From Moanibacter sp964542645 (GTDB lineage Bacteria > Verrucomicrobiota > Verrucomicrobiia > Opitutales > UBA2987), in contig CAZIUG010000007.1 in the NCBI GenBank assembly GCA_964542645.1, forward strand, positions 186,001-250,000: a stretch of 64,000 nucleotides of DNA, in the 5' to 3' direction. Position numbers and translations under genes: made by a program. Below the pieces are notes generated by a model that was not told the DNA's origin, searched no databases, and saw only the letters and a program-made list of their open reading frames with translations. Of the stretch, positions 45,879 to 54,699 are shown in pieces (the first letter of the stretch is position 1; each line of letters opens with the position of its first letter).

Positions 45879-47189
45879 ATGACAACAATTGTAGGCGTCA
45901 GAGCAAGAGAGATACTCGACTCACGTGGTCACCCCACCGTCGAAGTCGATGTTGAATTAGACTGTGGGGCTGTGGGACGGGCGGCAGTTCCCTCTGGGGC
46001 AAGTACCGGGATAAGCGAAGCCTTGGAATTGCGTGACGGAGAGCTGAGTCCCACAGAAGCGCCCAAGGGCATTAATGTAAAAACTCGCTATCTTGGGAAA
46101 GGAGTACTCAAAGCAGTGGAAAATGTACACCGCGTCATTGCTCCTTCTCTTATTGGCCTCGATGCAGTCGATCAGATTGAAATTGATCGCGCAATGCTCC
46201 GAAAGGACGGAACCTCAAACAAAAGAAAACTCGGTGCGAATGCTATACTTGGAGCGTCCCTCGCCACTGCCAAAGCTGCTGCCAAAGCTCTCAATCTCCC
46301 TCTTTACCGCTATCTGGGGGGGCCAGATGCAAAGGTGTTGCCGGTCCCTATGATGAATATCCTTAACGGTGGTTCCCATTCTGATGCACCCATCGATATC
46401 CAGGAATTTATGATCATGCCTATTGGGGCCGAAAGTTTTCGTGAAGCCTTGAGAATGGGGGCAGAGGTGTTCCACTCTCTTAAATCGGTTCTTAAAAGCA
46501 GGGGCCTCTCCACCGCACTTGGTGACGAAGGTGGGTTTGCTCCCAACCTGGAAAACAACGAAGCCGCACTCAAAGTTATAGCTACTGCAGTCATGAAAGC
46601 TGGATTCGATCTCGGCAATGATATCCAAATTGCATTAGACGTCGCTGCTTCCGAACTCTTTGATAAAGAAACTGGAAAGTACATTTTCACAAAATCGGAC
46701 AACTCGAAACATTCCATCGATGAGATGATCGAGTTCTACAAGAAATTAAAGAAGCGTTATTCTATTTTTTCAATCGAGGACGGCTGCGATGAAAGCGACT
46801 GGAAGGGTTGGAAAACTCTAACCTGCGAAATGGGGCACACCACACAACTAGTGGGAGACGACCTTTTCGTTACAAACGAAAAATTCCTGAAAAAGGGGAT
46901 CAGCCTCGGGGTTGCCAATTCGATTCTAATCAAGTTCAATCAAATCGGAACCCTTTCCGAGACACTCGACACCATCAAGCTTGCCAATAGAGCAGGATAT
47001 GCTTCCGTGATTTCGCACCGCAGTGGAGAAACAGAAGATACAACTATCGCCGACATCGCTGTCGCCACCAACGCCGGACAGATCAAGACAGGCTCCATCA
47101 ACCGGACTGATCGTGTAGCAAAGTACAATCAGCTCTTACGAATCGAAGAGGAATTGGGAGATCAAGCAGTCTACGGAGGTAAATTGTAA
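45879..47189 (+). CDS. eno: Enolase
   Basis: A 436-residue enolase, full length. VRAREILDSRGHPTVEVDVEL is the usual N-terminus and PSGASTG the mobile loop. GDEGGFAPN near residues 214-222 has a catalytic Glu, SIEDGCDESDWKG near 300-312 and VGDDLFVTN near 326-334 hold metal ligands, and SHRSGETEDTTIAD near 382-395 contains the flexible loop Ser/His/Arg. It interconverts 2-phosphoglycerate and phosphoenolpyruvate in the cytoplasm. A GAGAA-like ribosome-binding sequence lies just before the ATG. It is the only glycolytic gene here apart from ppdK. Confidence 0.97.
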   Translation: MTTIVGVRAREILDSRGHPTVEVDVELDCGAVGRAAVPSGASTGISEALELRDGELSPTEAPKGINVKTRYLGKGVLKAVENVHRVIAPSLIGLDAVDQIEIDRAMLRKDGTSNKRKLGANAILGASLATAKAAAKALNLPLYRYLGGPDAKVLPVPMMNILNGGSHSDAPIDIQEFMIMPIGAESFREALRMGAEVFHSLKSVLKSRGLSTALGDEGGFAPNLENNEAALKVIATAVMKAGFDLGNDIQIALDVAASELFDKETGKYIFTKSDNSKHSIDEMIEFYKKLKKRYSIFSIEDGCDESDWKGWKTLTCEMGHTTQLVGDDLFVTNEKFLKKGISLGVANSILIKFNQIGTLSETLDTIKLANRAGYASVISHRSGETEDTTIADIAVATNAGQIKTGSINRTDRVAKYNQLLRIEEELGDQAVYGGKL

Positions 47190-47393
47190 AGGCCCAGACT
47201 AAAAGAAACGCATGAAGATCAGCAATTCTCTCCCTGTTAGATTCCCCCCTTCCCCGATAGATCGACCGAAGGCTCTTTAGCTCTAGGACAAAACAGCATT
47301 ATGCATGGAGTGAATTCCCGATCAATATGCGGGCCCGGATACTTCAAAAATACTCGACAAGCAGTTATTATGCTACTTCACTCAACCTGAACC

Positions 47394-47633
47394 ATGCGCG
47401 ATCTCACAAAAGGATTATTCTCCAAAAAAGGCCTTGCCGTTGATTTTATCTTAGCCGTCCTATGGTTCGCTTTCTTTGCTGTTACACTGAGAGAGAACGT
47501 CCCCTCGTATACGGAGCCATACGTCACCTTTTTCGCGGTATCAACGGCCGGCTGTCTTACTGGTATCTTCTGGCTTTCTATCTCCATGTTCCGTGTAGTT
47601 CGGATCGACCAGAGACTTAGAGAAAAAGAATAG
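47394..47633 (+). CDS. Small two-helix membrane protein of unknown function
   Basis: A 79-residue protein with basic N-terminal residues, two hydrophobic segments (about 14-31 and 42-63) and a charged C-terminal tail VVRIDQRLREKE. The composition fits an inner-membrane protein with both ends in the cytoplasm. No named family is recognised. It lies 204 bases after eno on the same strand. The opposite-strand frame over the same bases is judged a shadow because the hydrophobic pattern is on this strand. Confidence 0.6.
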   Translation: MRDLTKGLFSKKGLAVDFILAVLWFAFFAVTLRENVPSYTEPYVTFFAVSTAGCLTGIFWLSISMFRVVRIDQRLREKE

Positions 47634-47997
47634 CTGTAGCTAAATTTTGTTACAGTATTCGTGCCTCAACCTTTCTCTTAATTAAAGGTGCGATTTCTTG
47701 TAATTGGGAACTGATTTAGACTGGAGCGGATTCCACTATCACGGTTAAGAGGGACGTCGTGTCCACCGTAACTGAAACTTGCTTATGCGACATTCTCAGG
47801 CTTGATTTCAGTGACTTCTCCGGGTGCCTTTAAACCCCTAACCGCCCCTGCTGCGCTTTAAAGCGTTCCAGCTACCATCTTCAATCATTTAACCGTAAGG
47901 AAGAGGCCCCTTGCTACCAGGCCATACTTTCCACCTAATAACATTAACTATTCTACTACCAGATATTGACTGGCCTCACCCCGCCACATGAACCGTA
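47634..47997. other. 364-base intergenic region between convergent genes
   Basis: No frame with protein character. It contains a 12-base perfect palindrome CGCTTTAAAGCG at 47854-47865 and a loose CTGTA/TACAG inverted pair right after the small membrane gene. No tatA or tatB gene is seen beside tatC. Confidence 0.45.
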
Positions 47998-48927
47998 CTA
48001 GCCTTCTCCAGAGGACTTCGCCCGCTCTACTCGCTTGGAAATCAAAATTGATACCTCGTAGAGCAAACTCATCGGAACTGCCAGTAACATAAAGGTTAGT
48101 GGGTCTGTTGTTGGCGTAATAATCGCGGCAATCCCCAAAAAAGCCACTACACTGTAAGGACGAAATCGTTTTAATCGCTCAATGTCTAAGACACCCAGGT
48201 AGACCAGGAAAACCAAGATAAGGGGAAATTCGAAGCTAAAACCTATTCCAACCGTCATCCATACCAGCAACCCGTAGTAGCGATCCGCCGACCAAAGCAC
48301 TTGGAACCCAAAGATCTCATTAAAGAAAATCGATGCCCTGAGAGATGCTGGAATTAGGATGGTAAAACTAAACACTGAACCGATTAGAAAAAGAAGAAAA
48401 GCAATGGCACACCCAGGTTTGAGAACAGCGAGTTCTCGTTCTGTCAATCCAGGGGCAACGAACTGAGCAACGAAATATAGAATGAAAGGCAATGCGAGCC
48501 CCAACCCTCCAAGGAAGCATACCTGCAAAATCACCGAAAACACTCCCATAGGAGTGGTCGTAATAAGGCCGAACCGACGACGCTTCTCCCCGGAACCATT
48601 TTCTAGATCTGGATTCCGTTCGGGAACTGCCCCGATCTCAGATCCAATCCCATCAACCCTGACCAACTCGACACCTTCACCCAATGCGATCTCCAAAGGC
48701 CAATTAAGAAAGCCCGCGAATAATTTCATCGAAACCATTACCAGCCCACACCCCACTACTAAAGCAACGAAACTCTTTACCAAAGTCCAGCGCAGCTCCT
48801 CGAGATGTTCGAAAAAATCCATCTCTTCATTGTCAGCCTGATTCTCCGGTGCTTTGTCTCCAGACATTAAATCTTCTGAGTCCTCTACCTTCATTTTCAA
48901 TTCGAAGCTCGATGTTGAATGTTCCAT
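47998..48927 (-). CDS. tatC: Twin-arginine translocase subunit TatC
   Basis: A TatC protein with six membrane segments. MDFFEHLEELRWTLVKSF is the conserved N-terminus at frame position 36 onward, FxLTTPM-type loop reads FGLITTTPMGVFSV, and VAPGLTERELAVLKPG and SFEFPLILVFLVYLGVLD are further hallmarks. TatC recognises twin-arginine signal peptides and forms the core of the folded-protein export complex. The first 35 residues from 48927 are acidic and not family-like; they include a degenerate intergenic repeat, so a start at 48894, 48867 or 48822 is more likely. A periplasmic loop of about 40 extra residues (GVELVRVDGIGSEIG...EKRRRFG) is longer than usual. Confidence 0.92.
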   Translation of the reverse strand: MEHSTSSFELKMKVEDSEDLMSGDKAPENQADNEEMDFFEHLEELRWTLVKSFVALVVGCGLVMVSMKLFAGFLNWPLEIALGEGVELVRVDGIGSEIGAVPERNPDLENGSGEKRRRFGLITTTPMGVFSVILQVCFLGGLGLALPFILYFVAQFVAPGLTERELAVLKPGCAIAFLLFLIGSVFSFTILIPASLRASIFFNEIFGFQVLWSADRYYGLLVWMTVGIGFSFEFPLILVFLVYLGVLDIERLKRFRPYSVVAFLGIAAIITPTTDPLTFMLLAVPMSLLYEVSILISKRVERAKSSGEG

Positions 48928-48945
48928 CCTCGATATTCAACTGAG
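48891..48945. repeat. Degenerate GAATATCGA-type intergenic repeat
   Basis: On the minus strand this stretch reads as roughly 10-base units of TTGAATATCGAGG, GGAACATTCAACATCGA and GCTTCGAATTGAA. This style of short, degenerate ATCGA/ATTCAA repeat is common between genes in Verrucomicrobiota and relatives (general knowledge, not tested here). It overlaps the extended 5' end of the tatC frame and so argues against that start. Confidence 0.5.
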
Positions 48946-49116
48946 GATTTCGACCCAGAACACCACCCGGACTCACATGAGGAGATTTTCCTTGCCCCAA
49001 CCGAGAATAGCAGCACAACCAACTTCCTTACTAAAGAATCCGATCTAACTTCCCATTTTGATTACTGTAAGGTTACTATAGAAAAGTCTAAGGTTTCCCC
49101 TAAAAAAGATACCTAT

Positions 49117-51873
49117 ATGCCGAAAAAAAAAGTTTCTACCCCGTCTGTTAAAAGAAGTCGCATCAAAGGGACTACGGTCGCTCCAAGGTATATCTATGCC
49201 TTCGGTGCAAAATGTGATGGCGACGCTTCAATGCGTACCCTTTTGGGAGGCAAAGGTGCCAACCTAGCGGAGATGGCACGTATCGATCTACCCGTCCCCC
49301 CAGGTTTTACAATCACGACTGAGGTTTGCACCTTCTACTACCAAAACAACCGGCAATATCCTGAAAAAATTGATGCGGATGTTCGAACCCAAGTCGCTTC
49401 GGTAGAAAAACAAATGGGTTGCAAATTTGGTGACCCCAACAACCCTCTTCTCTTTTCCGTCCGTTCTGGAGCCCGTGACTCGATGCCTGGAATGATGGAC
49501 ACAATTCTAAATCTGGGCCTCAATGACGAGACTGTCGAAGGTCTCGCTAAGAAGACCGGGAACCGACGTTTTGCCTTCGACTGCTACAGGCGCTTTATCC
49601 AAATGTACGGTGACGTCGTGATGGGAATTCAACCTCGTGACGAAAACGAGCCCGAGCCCTTCGACACCATCATGGACCGACTAAAAAAGGAACGGGAGGC
49701 CAAAACGGATACAGACCTTTCGGTCGATGATCTTGAGGAACTCGTAAAACGTTACCAGAAACTTATTTGGAACAGAACTAGAAATCGCTTTCCCCAAGAC
49801 GTCTACGCGCAACTGTGGGGTTCCATCGGAGCTGTCTTTGGTTCCTGGCAAAATGAACGCGCAATTGTTTACCGCCAAAAATACAAAATCCCCTCTGAAT
49901 GGGGAACAGCCGTAAACGTACAAACCATGGTTTATGGCAATATGGGTGATAACTGTGCCACCGGAGTCGCCTTTACAAGGGATCCTGCCAATGGAGAGAA
50001 AGTTCTATACGGCGAATATCTGATCAACGCCCAGGGTGAGGATGTCGTGGCTGGAGTCAGGACACCCGAGCCAATTGCCAACCTTGCCATCAAGATGCCA
50101 AAGGCCTTTGCTGAACTAGAGAGAGTTCGTCGCACTCTGGAACGGCATTTCAAGGATATGCAGGACTTCGAATTCACGGTTCAAGAAAGGAACCTCTATA
50201 TGCTTCAGACTCGGAACGGGAAACGGACCGGGCTAGCTGCAGTCAGAATCGCTGTTGAAATGGTTAGAGAACGAGTGATGAATGTGAAAACTGCTCTGAA
50301 CAAAATTCCGGCTGACTCGATCTCGAGCCTTCTTGTCCCTATTTTTGATGAAGGCAATCGTAAGAAAGCTAAGTCAATTGGCTCAGGGTTGCCTGCAGGA
50401 CCAGGCGCAGCTTCGGGAAAGATTGTTTTTTCAGCGAGTAAGGCCGAAAGCCTCGCCCATAAAGGAGAACATGTTATACTCTGCCGCACAGAAACTTCCC
50501 CAGAGGATCTACGTGGTATGATAGCTTCCCAGGGAATTCTCACCTCTCGCGGGGGGGTCAGCTCCCATGCCGCACTAGTAGCCAGGCAAATGGGCAAAGT
50601 CTGTGTGTGCGGGGCTCAGGACATTGAAATGGATTATTCCAAACGTGAACTTCGGGCAGGTCGATTCTCTTTGCGCGAAGGAGACAACATTTCTATAGAT
50701 GGGACCACCGGGGAGGTCTTTGCCGGATTTGTCGAGACTACCCCTTCAGAGGTGAATCAGGTCCTGGCCGGGAAACTTAAACCTGACAGGAGCTACACCT
50801 TCCAATTATTTGAACAGGTCATGAAGTGGTCCGATCGTCATCGTAAGCTCAAAATTCGTACGAATGCTGATACTCCGACTCAATCCAGACAAGCAGTTGC
50901 TCTCGGAGCAGAAGGGATTGGACTCTGTCGCACTGAACACATGTTCTTTGAGGACGATCGTATTATCTACATGCGACAAATGATCCTGGCCAAAGATGAG
51001 AGCGAACGACGCAATGCCCTGAAAAAATTACTTCCATTCCAACGAAGGGACTTCGTCGGAATTTTCCGAGCTATGGGCGAGCGTCCTGTTACCATCCGCC
51101 TGCTGGATCCCCCTCTACACGAGTTTCTTCCCCAAAATCAATCGGCCCGCAACACGCTTTCTAAACTTCTCAATGTTTCACCTGAAATCATCTCCGAGCG
51201 AATCAATACACTTCATGAACAAAATCCGATGTTGGGCCACAGAGGATGCCGTCTAGGTATCACCTATCCAGAGATTACCGAAATGCAATCCCGCGCGATT
51301 TTTGAGGCAGCGGCTCAAGTTACTAAAGGACGCAACCCAATTCACGTTCGACCTGAAATCATGGTTCCCTTAGTCGGTTTCTCCGGTGAGCTAAACAATC
51401 AGGTTGAGATAATTCATACGGTCGCAGAAGAAGTGATGTCCCGGAGAGGAGTTCGGATCAGGTACCTCGTTGGAACCATGATTGAAGTTCCGAGAGCGGC
51501 TCTGTGTGCCAAAGAGATTGCCAGTATCGCCAATTTCTTCAGCTTTGGCACGAACGACTTGACTCAAACTACTCTTGGGATGAGTCGTGATGACTCTGGG
51601 AGTTTCCTTGGTAAGTACCAAGACCTAGAAATCTTTAGTCAGAATCCTTTCGCGTCCATCGATCAGATGGGCGTCGGGTTTTTAGTCGACTATGCCGTGA
51701 AACAAGGACGTTCTGTACGCTCGAATCTCAAACTGGGCATTTGCGGAGAGCACGGTGGAGATCCTGATTCTATTGAGTTCTTTCATCAAGCTGGTCTCGA
51801 TTACGTGAGCTGCTCACCACCACGGGTTCCCGTCGCCAGACTCGCGGCTGCCCAGGCTACATTGAAAAACTGA
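49117..51873 (+). CDS. ppdK: Pyruvate, phosphate dikinase
   Basis: From the ATG at 49117 it encodes 918 residues; the frame is open 66 codons further but that part lies in the repeat-bearing spacer. YIYAFGAKCDGDASMRTLLGGKGANLAEM opens the ATP-grasp domain, SVRSGARDSMPGMMDTILNLG near residues 111-131 is the nucleotide-binding block, the phosphohistidine is H484 in GGVSSHAALVARQMG, and GEHGGDP with C876 lies in the PEP/pyruvate barrel, with FGTNDLTQTTLGMSRDD near 809-825. It interconverts pyruvate, ATP and phosphate with PEP, AMP and pyrophosphate, supporting gluconeogenesis or pyrophosphate-linked glycolysis beside eno. Confidence 0.95.
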   Translation: MPKKKVSTPSVKRSRIKGTTVAPRYIYAFGAKCDGDASMRTLLGGKGANLAEMARIDLPVPPGFTITTEVCTFYYQNNRQYPEKIDADVRTQVASVEKQMGCKFGDPNNPLLFSVRSGARDSMPGMMDTILNLGLNDETVEGLAKKTGNRRFAFDCYRRFIQMYGDVVMGIQPRDENEPEPFDTIMDRLKKEREAKTDTDLSVDDLEELVKRYQKLIWNRTRNRFPQDVYAQLWGSIGAVFGSWQNERAIVYRQKYKIPSEWGTAVNVQTMVYGNMGDNCATGVAFTRDPANGEKVLYGEYLINAQGEDVVAGVRTPEPIANLAIKMPKAFAELERVRRTLERHFKDMQDFEFTVQERNLYMLQTRNGKRTGLAAVRIAVEMVRERVMNVKTALNKIPADSISSLLVPIFDEGNRKKAKSIGSGLPAGPGAASGKIVFSASKAESLAHKGEHVILCRTETSPEDLRGMIASQGILTSRGGVSSHAALVARQMGKVCVCGAQDIEMDYSKRELRAGRFSLREGDNISIDGTTGEVFAGFVETTPSEVNQVLAGKLKPDRSYTFQLFEQVMKWSDRHRKLKIRTNADTPTQSRQAVALGAEGIGLCRTEHMFFEDDRIIYMRQMILAKDESERRNALKKLLPFQRRDFVGIFRAMGERPVTIRLLDPPLHEFLPQNQSARNTLSKLLNVSPEIISERINTLHEQNPMLGHRGCRLGITYPEITEMQSRAIFEAAAQVTKGRNPIHVRPEIMVPLVGFSGELNNQVEIIHTVAEEVMSRRGVRIRYLVGTMIEVPRAALCAKEIASIANFFSFGTNDLTQTTLGMSRDDSGSFLGKYQDLEIFSQNPFASIDQMGVGFLVDYAVKQGRSVRSNLKLGICGEHGGDPDSIEFFHQAGLDYVSCSPPRVPVARLAAAQATLKN

Positions 51874-51897
51874 ATCGCGTCCTCCCAGAATTGACTA

Positions 51898-53190
51898 ATG
51901 ATCGGAGAACGGACTGAGAAGCGAAATCCCTCTAGTGCCTTTGTCCTTGGAATCCATTACCTCGGAGAAGCTGCGGATCAGTCATCGAGCCTTCTCGACG
52001 AACTCTGCGACTTAGTTGAGGCCCTTGGTATTTCTGTCCGCCTTCGTGAGATGATTCCATTGAAAAGACCCTCCCCAAGGTACCTCCTTGGAGAGGGGAA
52101 ATTCCAGAATATTGTAGAAAGGGCAAAAGCAAATGATTGCGGTTGCATCGTTTTCGATGCGGCTCTCAGTCCCGGCCAACAACGTAATTGGGAGGCCCAG
52201 AGCGGTATCTGTGTTATTGATCGTCAGGAGGTAATTCTCGAAATCTTTGCTCAGCGGGCAAAAACCAAAGAAGCAGTTCTTCAAGTCGAACTCGCCCGCA
52301 TGGAATATTCCCTTCCACGCTTGCGAAGGGCATGGACCCATCTCAATCGTCAACGAGGTGGTGGCGTCACCCAGCGGGGCGAAGGCGAAGCGCAGATTGA
52401 AATCGATCAGCGGCTTGTCCGCAATCGGATTTCTCATTTGAGAAAAGATCTCGAACGCGTGGTAAAACAAAGATCAACTCAGCGAAAGCGCCGTCTAAGA
52501 GTTCCCGTCCCAACCGCGGCTTTGGTTGGATACACGAATGCAGGAAAAACCTCTCTACTGAACCGATTGGCTGGGTCTCAACTCTACGTGAAAAATAAAC
52601 TCTTTGCTACGCTTGATCCCACAATCAGAAGAATAACACTTCCCTCCGGACGAGATCTCCTTCTCACCGACACGGTAGGATTCATAAGGAATCTTCCTCA
52701 CCAAATAGTTGAAGCCTTTAAGGCAACCCTTGAGGAGGCGGTTGTCTCAGATATTCTCATTCATGTTCTAGATGTAAATAACCCCGACCTGGAATCACAT
52801 CGTGAAACTACCCTCAAAATCCTCAAGGACTTGGGCGCCGAAGACAAACCGATGCTTACTGTTTACAACAAAATAGACCTGTTTGATGAAGACCGAAACC
52901 AGGACCAAGGAAATTTGGACGTTCGGGGAGGAGTGAATTTTAGCGCGGAAACGGGAGAAGGCGAAAACCAGCTTCTCCTTAAAATCGACCACACACTGGA
53001 AGATGAAGCTCAATTCTTTGAACTCCTCTTGCCCCATAGCCGGTATGACCTAGTCAACCGCCTATATGAGATTGGGACGATCAAAAAGTCCAATGTGGTA
53101 GATGCCGGTGTCCACATCAAGGGAACCATCTCATATCGACTATATCCCCAGTTTGCTAAATACGCTGCCCGGCAAGGGCTCGAACCTTGA
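51898..53190 (+). CDS. hflX: GTPase HflX
   Basis: A 430-residue GTPase. The HflX N-terminal domain holds LLGEGKFQNIVERAKANDC, IVFDAALSPGQQRNWE and VIDRQEVILEIFAQRAKTKEA. GERQ-type loop reads RQRGGGVTQRGEGEAQIEIDQR. The G domain has GYTNAGKTSLL (G1, near residues 211-221), DTVGFIRNLP (G3) and NKID (G4). HflX splits stalled or hibernating ribosomes and is a heat-shock factor in some bacteria. The final eight codons (AARQGLEP and stop) are the antisense strand of tRNA-Gln. It starts 24 bases after ppdK, so the two may be cotranscribed. Confidence 0.95.
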   Translation: MIGERTEKRNPSSAFVLGIHYLGEAADQSSSLLDELCDLVEALGISVRLREMIPLKRPSPRYLLGEGKFQNIVERAKANDCGCIVFDAALSPGQQRNWEAQSGICVIDRQEVILEIFAQRAKTKEAVLQVELARMEYSLPRLRRAWTHLNRQRGGGVTQRGEGEAQIEIDQRLVRNRISHLRKDLERVVKQRSTQRKRRLRVPVPTAALVGYTNAGKTSLLNRLAGSQLYVKNKLFATLDPTIRRITLPSGRDLLLTDTVGFIRNLPHQIVEAFKATLEEAVVSDILIHVLDVNNPDLESHRETTLKILKDLGAEDKPMLTVYNKIDLFDEDRNQDQGNLDVRGGVNFSAETGEGENQLLLKIDHTLEDEAQFFELLLPHSRYDLVNRLYEIGTIKKSNVVDAGVHIKGTISYRLYPQFAKYAARQGLEP

Positions 53191-53235
53191 CTGGCTGGAC
53201 CAAAACCAGCTGTGCTACCATTACACCACCGGGCA
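53165..53235 (-). tRNA. tRNA-Gln (anticodon TTG)
   Basis: The minus strand folds into a complete cloverleaf of 71 bases: acceptor TGCCCGG/CCGGGCA (7 bp), D arm GTGT-AATGGTA-GCAC, anticodon arm GCTGG-TTTTGGT-CCAGC with anticodon TTG, T arm CAAGG-TTCGAGC-CCTTG, and discriminator G, as expected for tRNA-Gln. CCA is not encoded. The 3' 26 bases lie antisense to the last codons and stop of hflX. Confidence 0.95.
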
Positions 53236-53380
53236 CCCAGAATACGTTTTATTGGATCATTTTGCTCTTCCGTCAAGTTCGGTCTGCATCTCACCTGTTC
53301 ATTACAAAGTCAGGGAAGCTCCTCATTTTGGGGCCCATGTTATTGACCTGTCGTTGCATATGACGTTAGAAGGTCGAACC

Positions 53381-54118
53381 ATGGAAAAAATTCGGAGTGC
53401 TGGCAGAAATCCAAACTACAAACGCATCCTTCTCAAATTGAGTGGAGAAGCTCTCAAAAATAGTAAACCCGGAACTCCCATCAGTGACCATCGCCTGCGT
53501 AAAATCTGCTCTGAACTCAAGGAAGTTCACGCCCTTGGTATCGAGATTGGTGTGGTCATAGGCGGCGGCAATATTTTCCGCGGCCTAGCTGGGCAAGATA
53601 AAGGCGTAAAGCGCAACACAGGCGACTACATGGGTATGCTTTCCACTATGATCAACGGCCTCGCCTTAATGGACTTCCTCGAAAAGATCGATGTCGAAGC
53701 GCGAATCCAAACTGCTATTCCAATGGACGAAATAGGCGAGCCCTTTATCCTCCGCAGGACAATTCAGCATCTAGAAAAGGGTCGAATTGTCATTTTCGTA
53801 GCGGGGACTGGCAACCCCTACTTCTCAACGGATACAGCGGCCGCACTCCGGGCAAGCGAAATTAGTGCTGATCTATTACTTAAGGCGACTGACGTGGACG
53901 GAATTTATGATAGAGATCCGAAAAAAGATTCTAAAGCTAGAAAATTTGATAAGATCTCTTATATTGACGTGCTGCAGAAGCGGCTTAGAGTCATGGACAC
54001 TGCCGCGTTCTCACTCTGTCTCGACAATGGTATACCAATCCTGGTACTGAATATGAATAAACCGGGCAACATCAAGAAAGCCCTTATGGGCGAAAAACTA
54101 GGAACCCTTGTGGCCTGA
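53381..54118 (+). CDS. pyrH: UMP kinase
   Basis: From the ATG at 53381 it encodes 245 residues. RILLKLSGEAL near residues 15-25 and VVIGGGNIFRG near 57-67 are the amino-acid-kinase phosphate loops; TGDYMGMLSTMINGLAL near 82-98 and FVAGTGNPYFSTDTAAALRA near 141-160 are UMP-kinase signatures. It phosphorylates UMP with ATP and is regulated by GTP and UTP in most bacteria. An AGAAGG Shine-Dalgarno 8 bases upstream supports this start; an in-frame ATG at 53360 is less well placed. The gene is followed by frr 13 bases on, the usual bacterial order. tsf is not beside it. Confidence 0.96.
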   Translation: MEKIRSAGRNPNYKRILLKLSGEALKNSKPGTPISDHRLRKICSELKEVHALGIEIGVVIGGGNIFRGLAGQDKGVKRNTGDYMGMLSTMINGLALMDFLEKIDVEARIQTAIPMDEIGEPFILRRTIQHLEKGRIVIFVAGTGNPYFSTDTAAALRASEISADLLLKATDVDGIYDRDPKKDSKARKFDKISYIDVLQKRLRVMDTAAFSLCLDNGIPILVLNMNKPGNIKKALMGEKLGTLVA

Positions 54119-54131
54119 GAGGATTTTGAGA

Positions 54132-54698
54132 ATGACTTTTGTGGAACTTATCCAGGAGATGCGTACTAATATGACCAAGGCAGTTGAGCATACCCTGGCG
54201 GAATTTAATAGTCTTCATACCGGAAAAGCTTCCCCCGGTCTGGTCGAAAATTTACAAGTGCAAGTTTCATCATACGGTACCAGTATGCACCTCAGAGACA
54301 TCTCTGCCATCACGACGCCAGACCCCCGTACCATTCAGATTCAGCCTTGGGACAAGAATGTGGTTAGCGATATTGAAAGAGCAATTCAACTTGCTAAGCT
54401 AGGCCTCAATCCGGCTGTGGCTGGAACTGTCATTCGGATCCCCATACCCGAATTGAGCGGAGAACGGCGCCAAGAGCTGAAAAAAGTAGCGCACCAGATC
54501 GCGGAGGAAGGACGCGTCAGCATACGTCATGTCCGACGCGACACTATGGAAGCTCTGAAAACAATGCAGAAAGAAAGTGACATTTCGGAAGATGATCTGC
54601 GCCGCAACGAAAAGGATGTTCAATCCGAGACGGACAGATACATCGAAGAGATTGCGGAGCATCTCACCGACAAAGAAGAGGAGCTGATGACGGTATGA
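54132..54698 (+). CDS. frr: Ribosome recycling factor
   Basis: From the ATG at 54132 it encodes 188 residues, the standard size. MTKAVEHTLAEFNSLHTGKASPGLVENLQV near residues 14-43, then RTIQIQPWDKNVVSDIERAI, GTVIRIPIPELSGERRQEL and a final helix EEIAEHLTDKEEELM, give the three-helix-bundle plus beta-sandwich architecture of RRF. With EF-G it splits post-termination ribosomes. A GAGAGG sequence lies about 14 bases upstream. It sits directly after pyrH and one base before the proB start, so the three genes are probably an operon. Confidence 0.97.
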   Translation: MTFVELIQEMRTNMTKAVEHTLAEFNSLHTGKASPGLVENLQVQVSSYGTSMHLRDISAITTPDPRTIQIQPWDKNVVSDIERAIQLAKLGLNPAVAGTVIRIPIPELSGERRQELKKVAHQIAEEGRVSIRHVRRDTMEALKTMQKESDISEDDLRRNEKDVQSETDRYIEEIAEHLTDKEEELMTV

Positions 54699-54699
54699 T

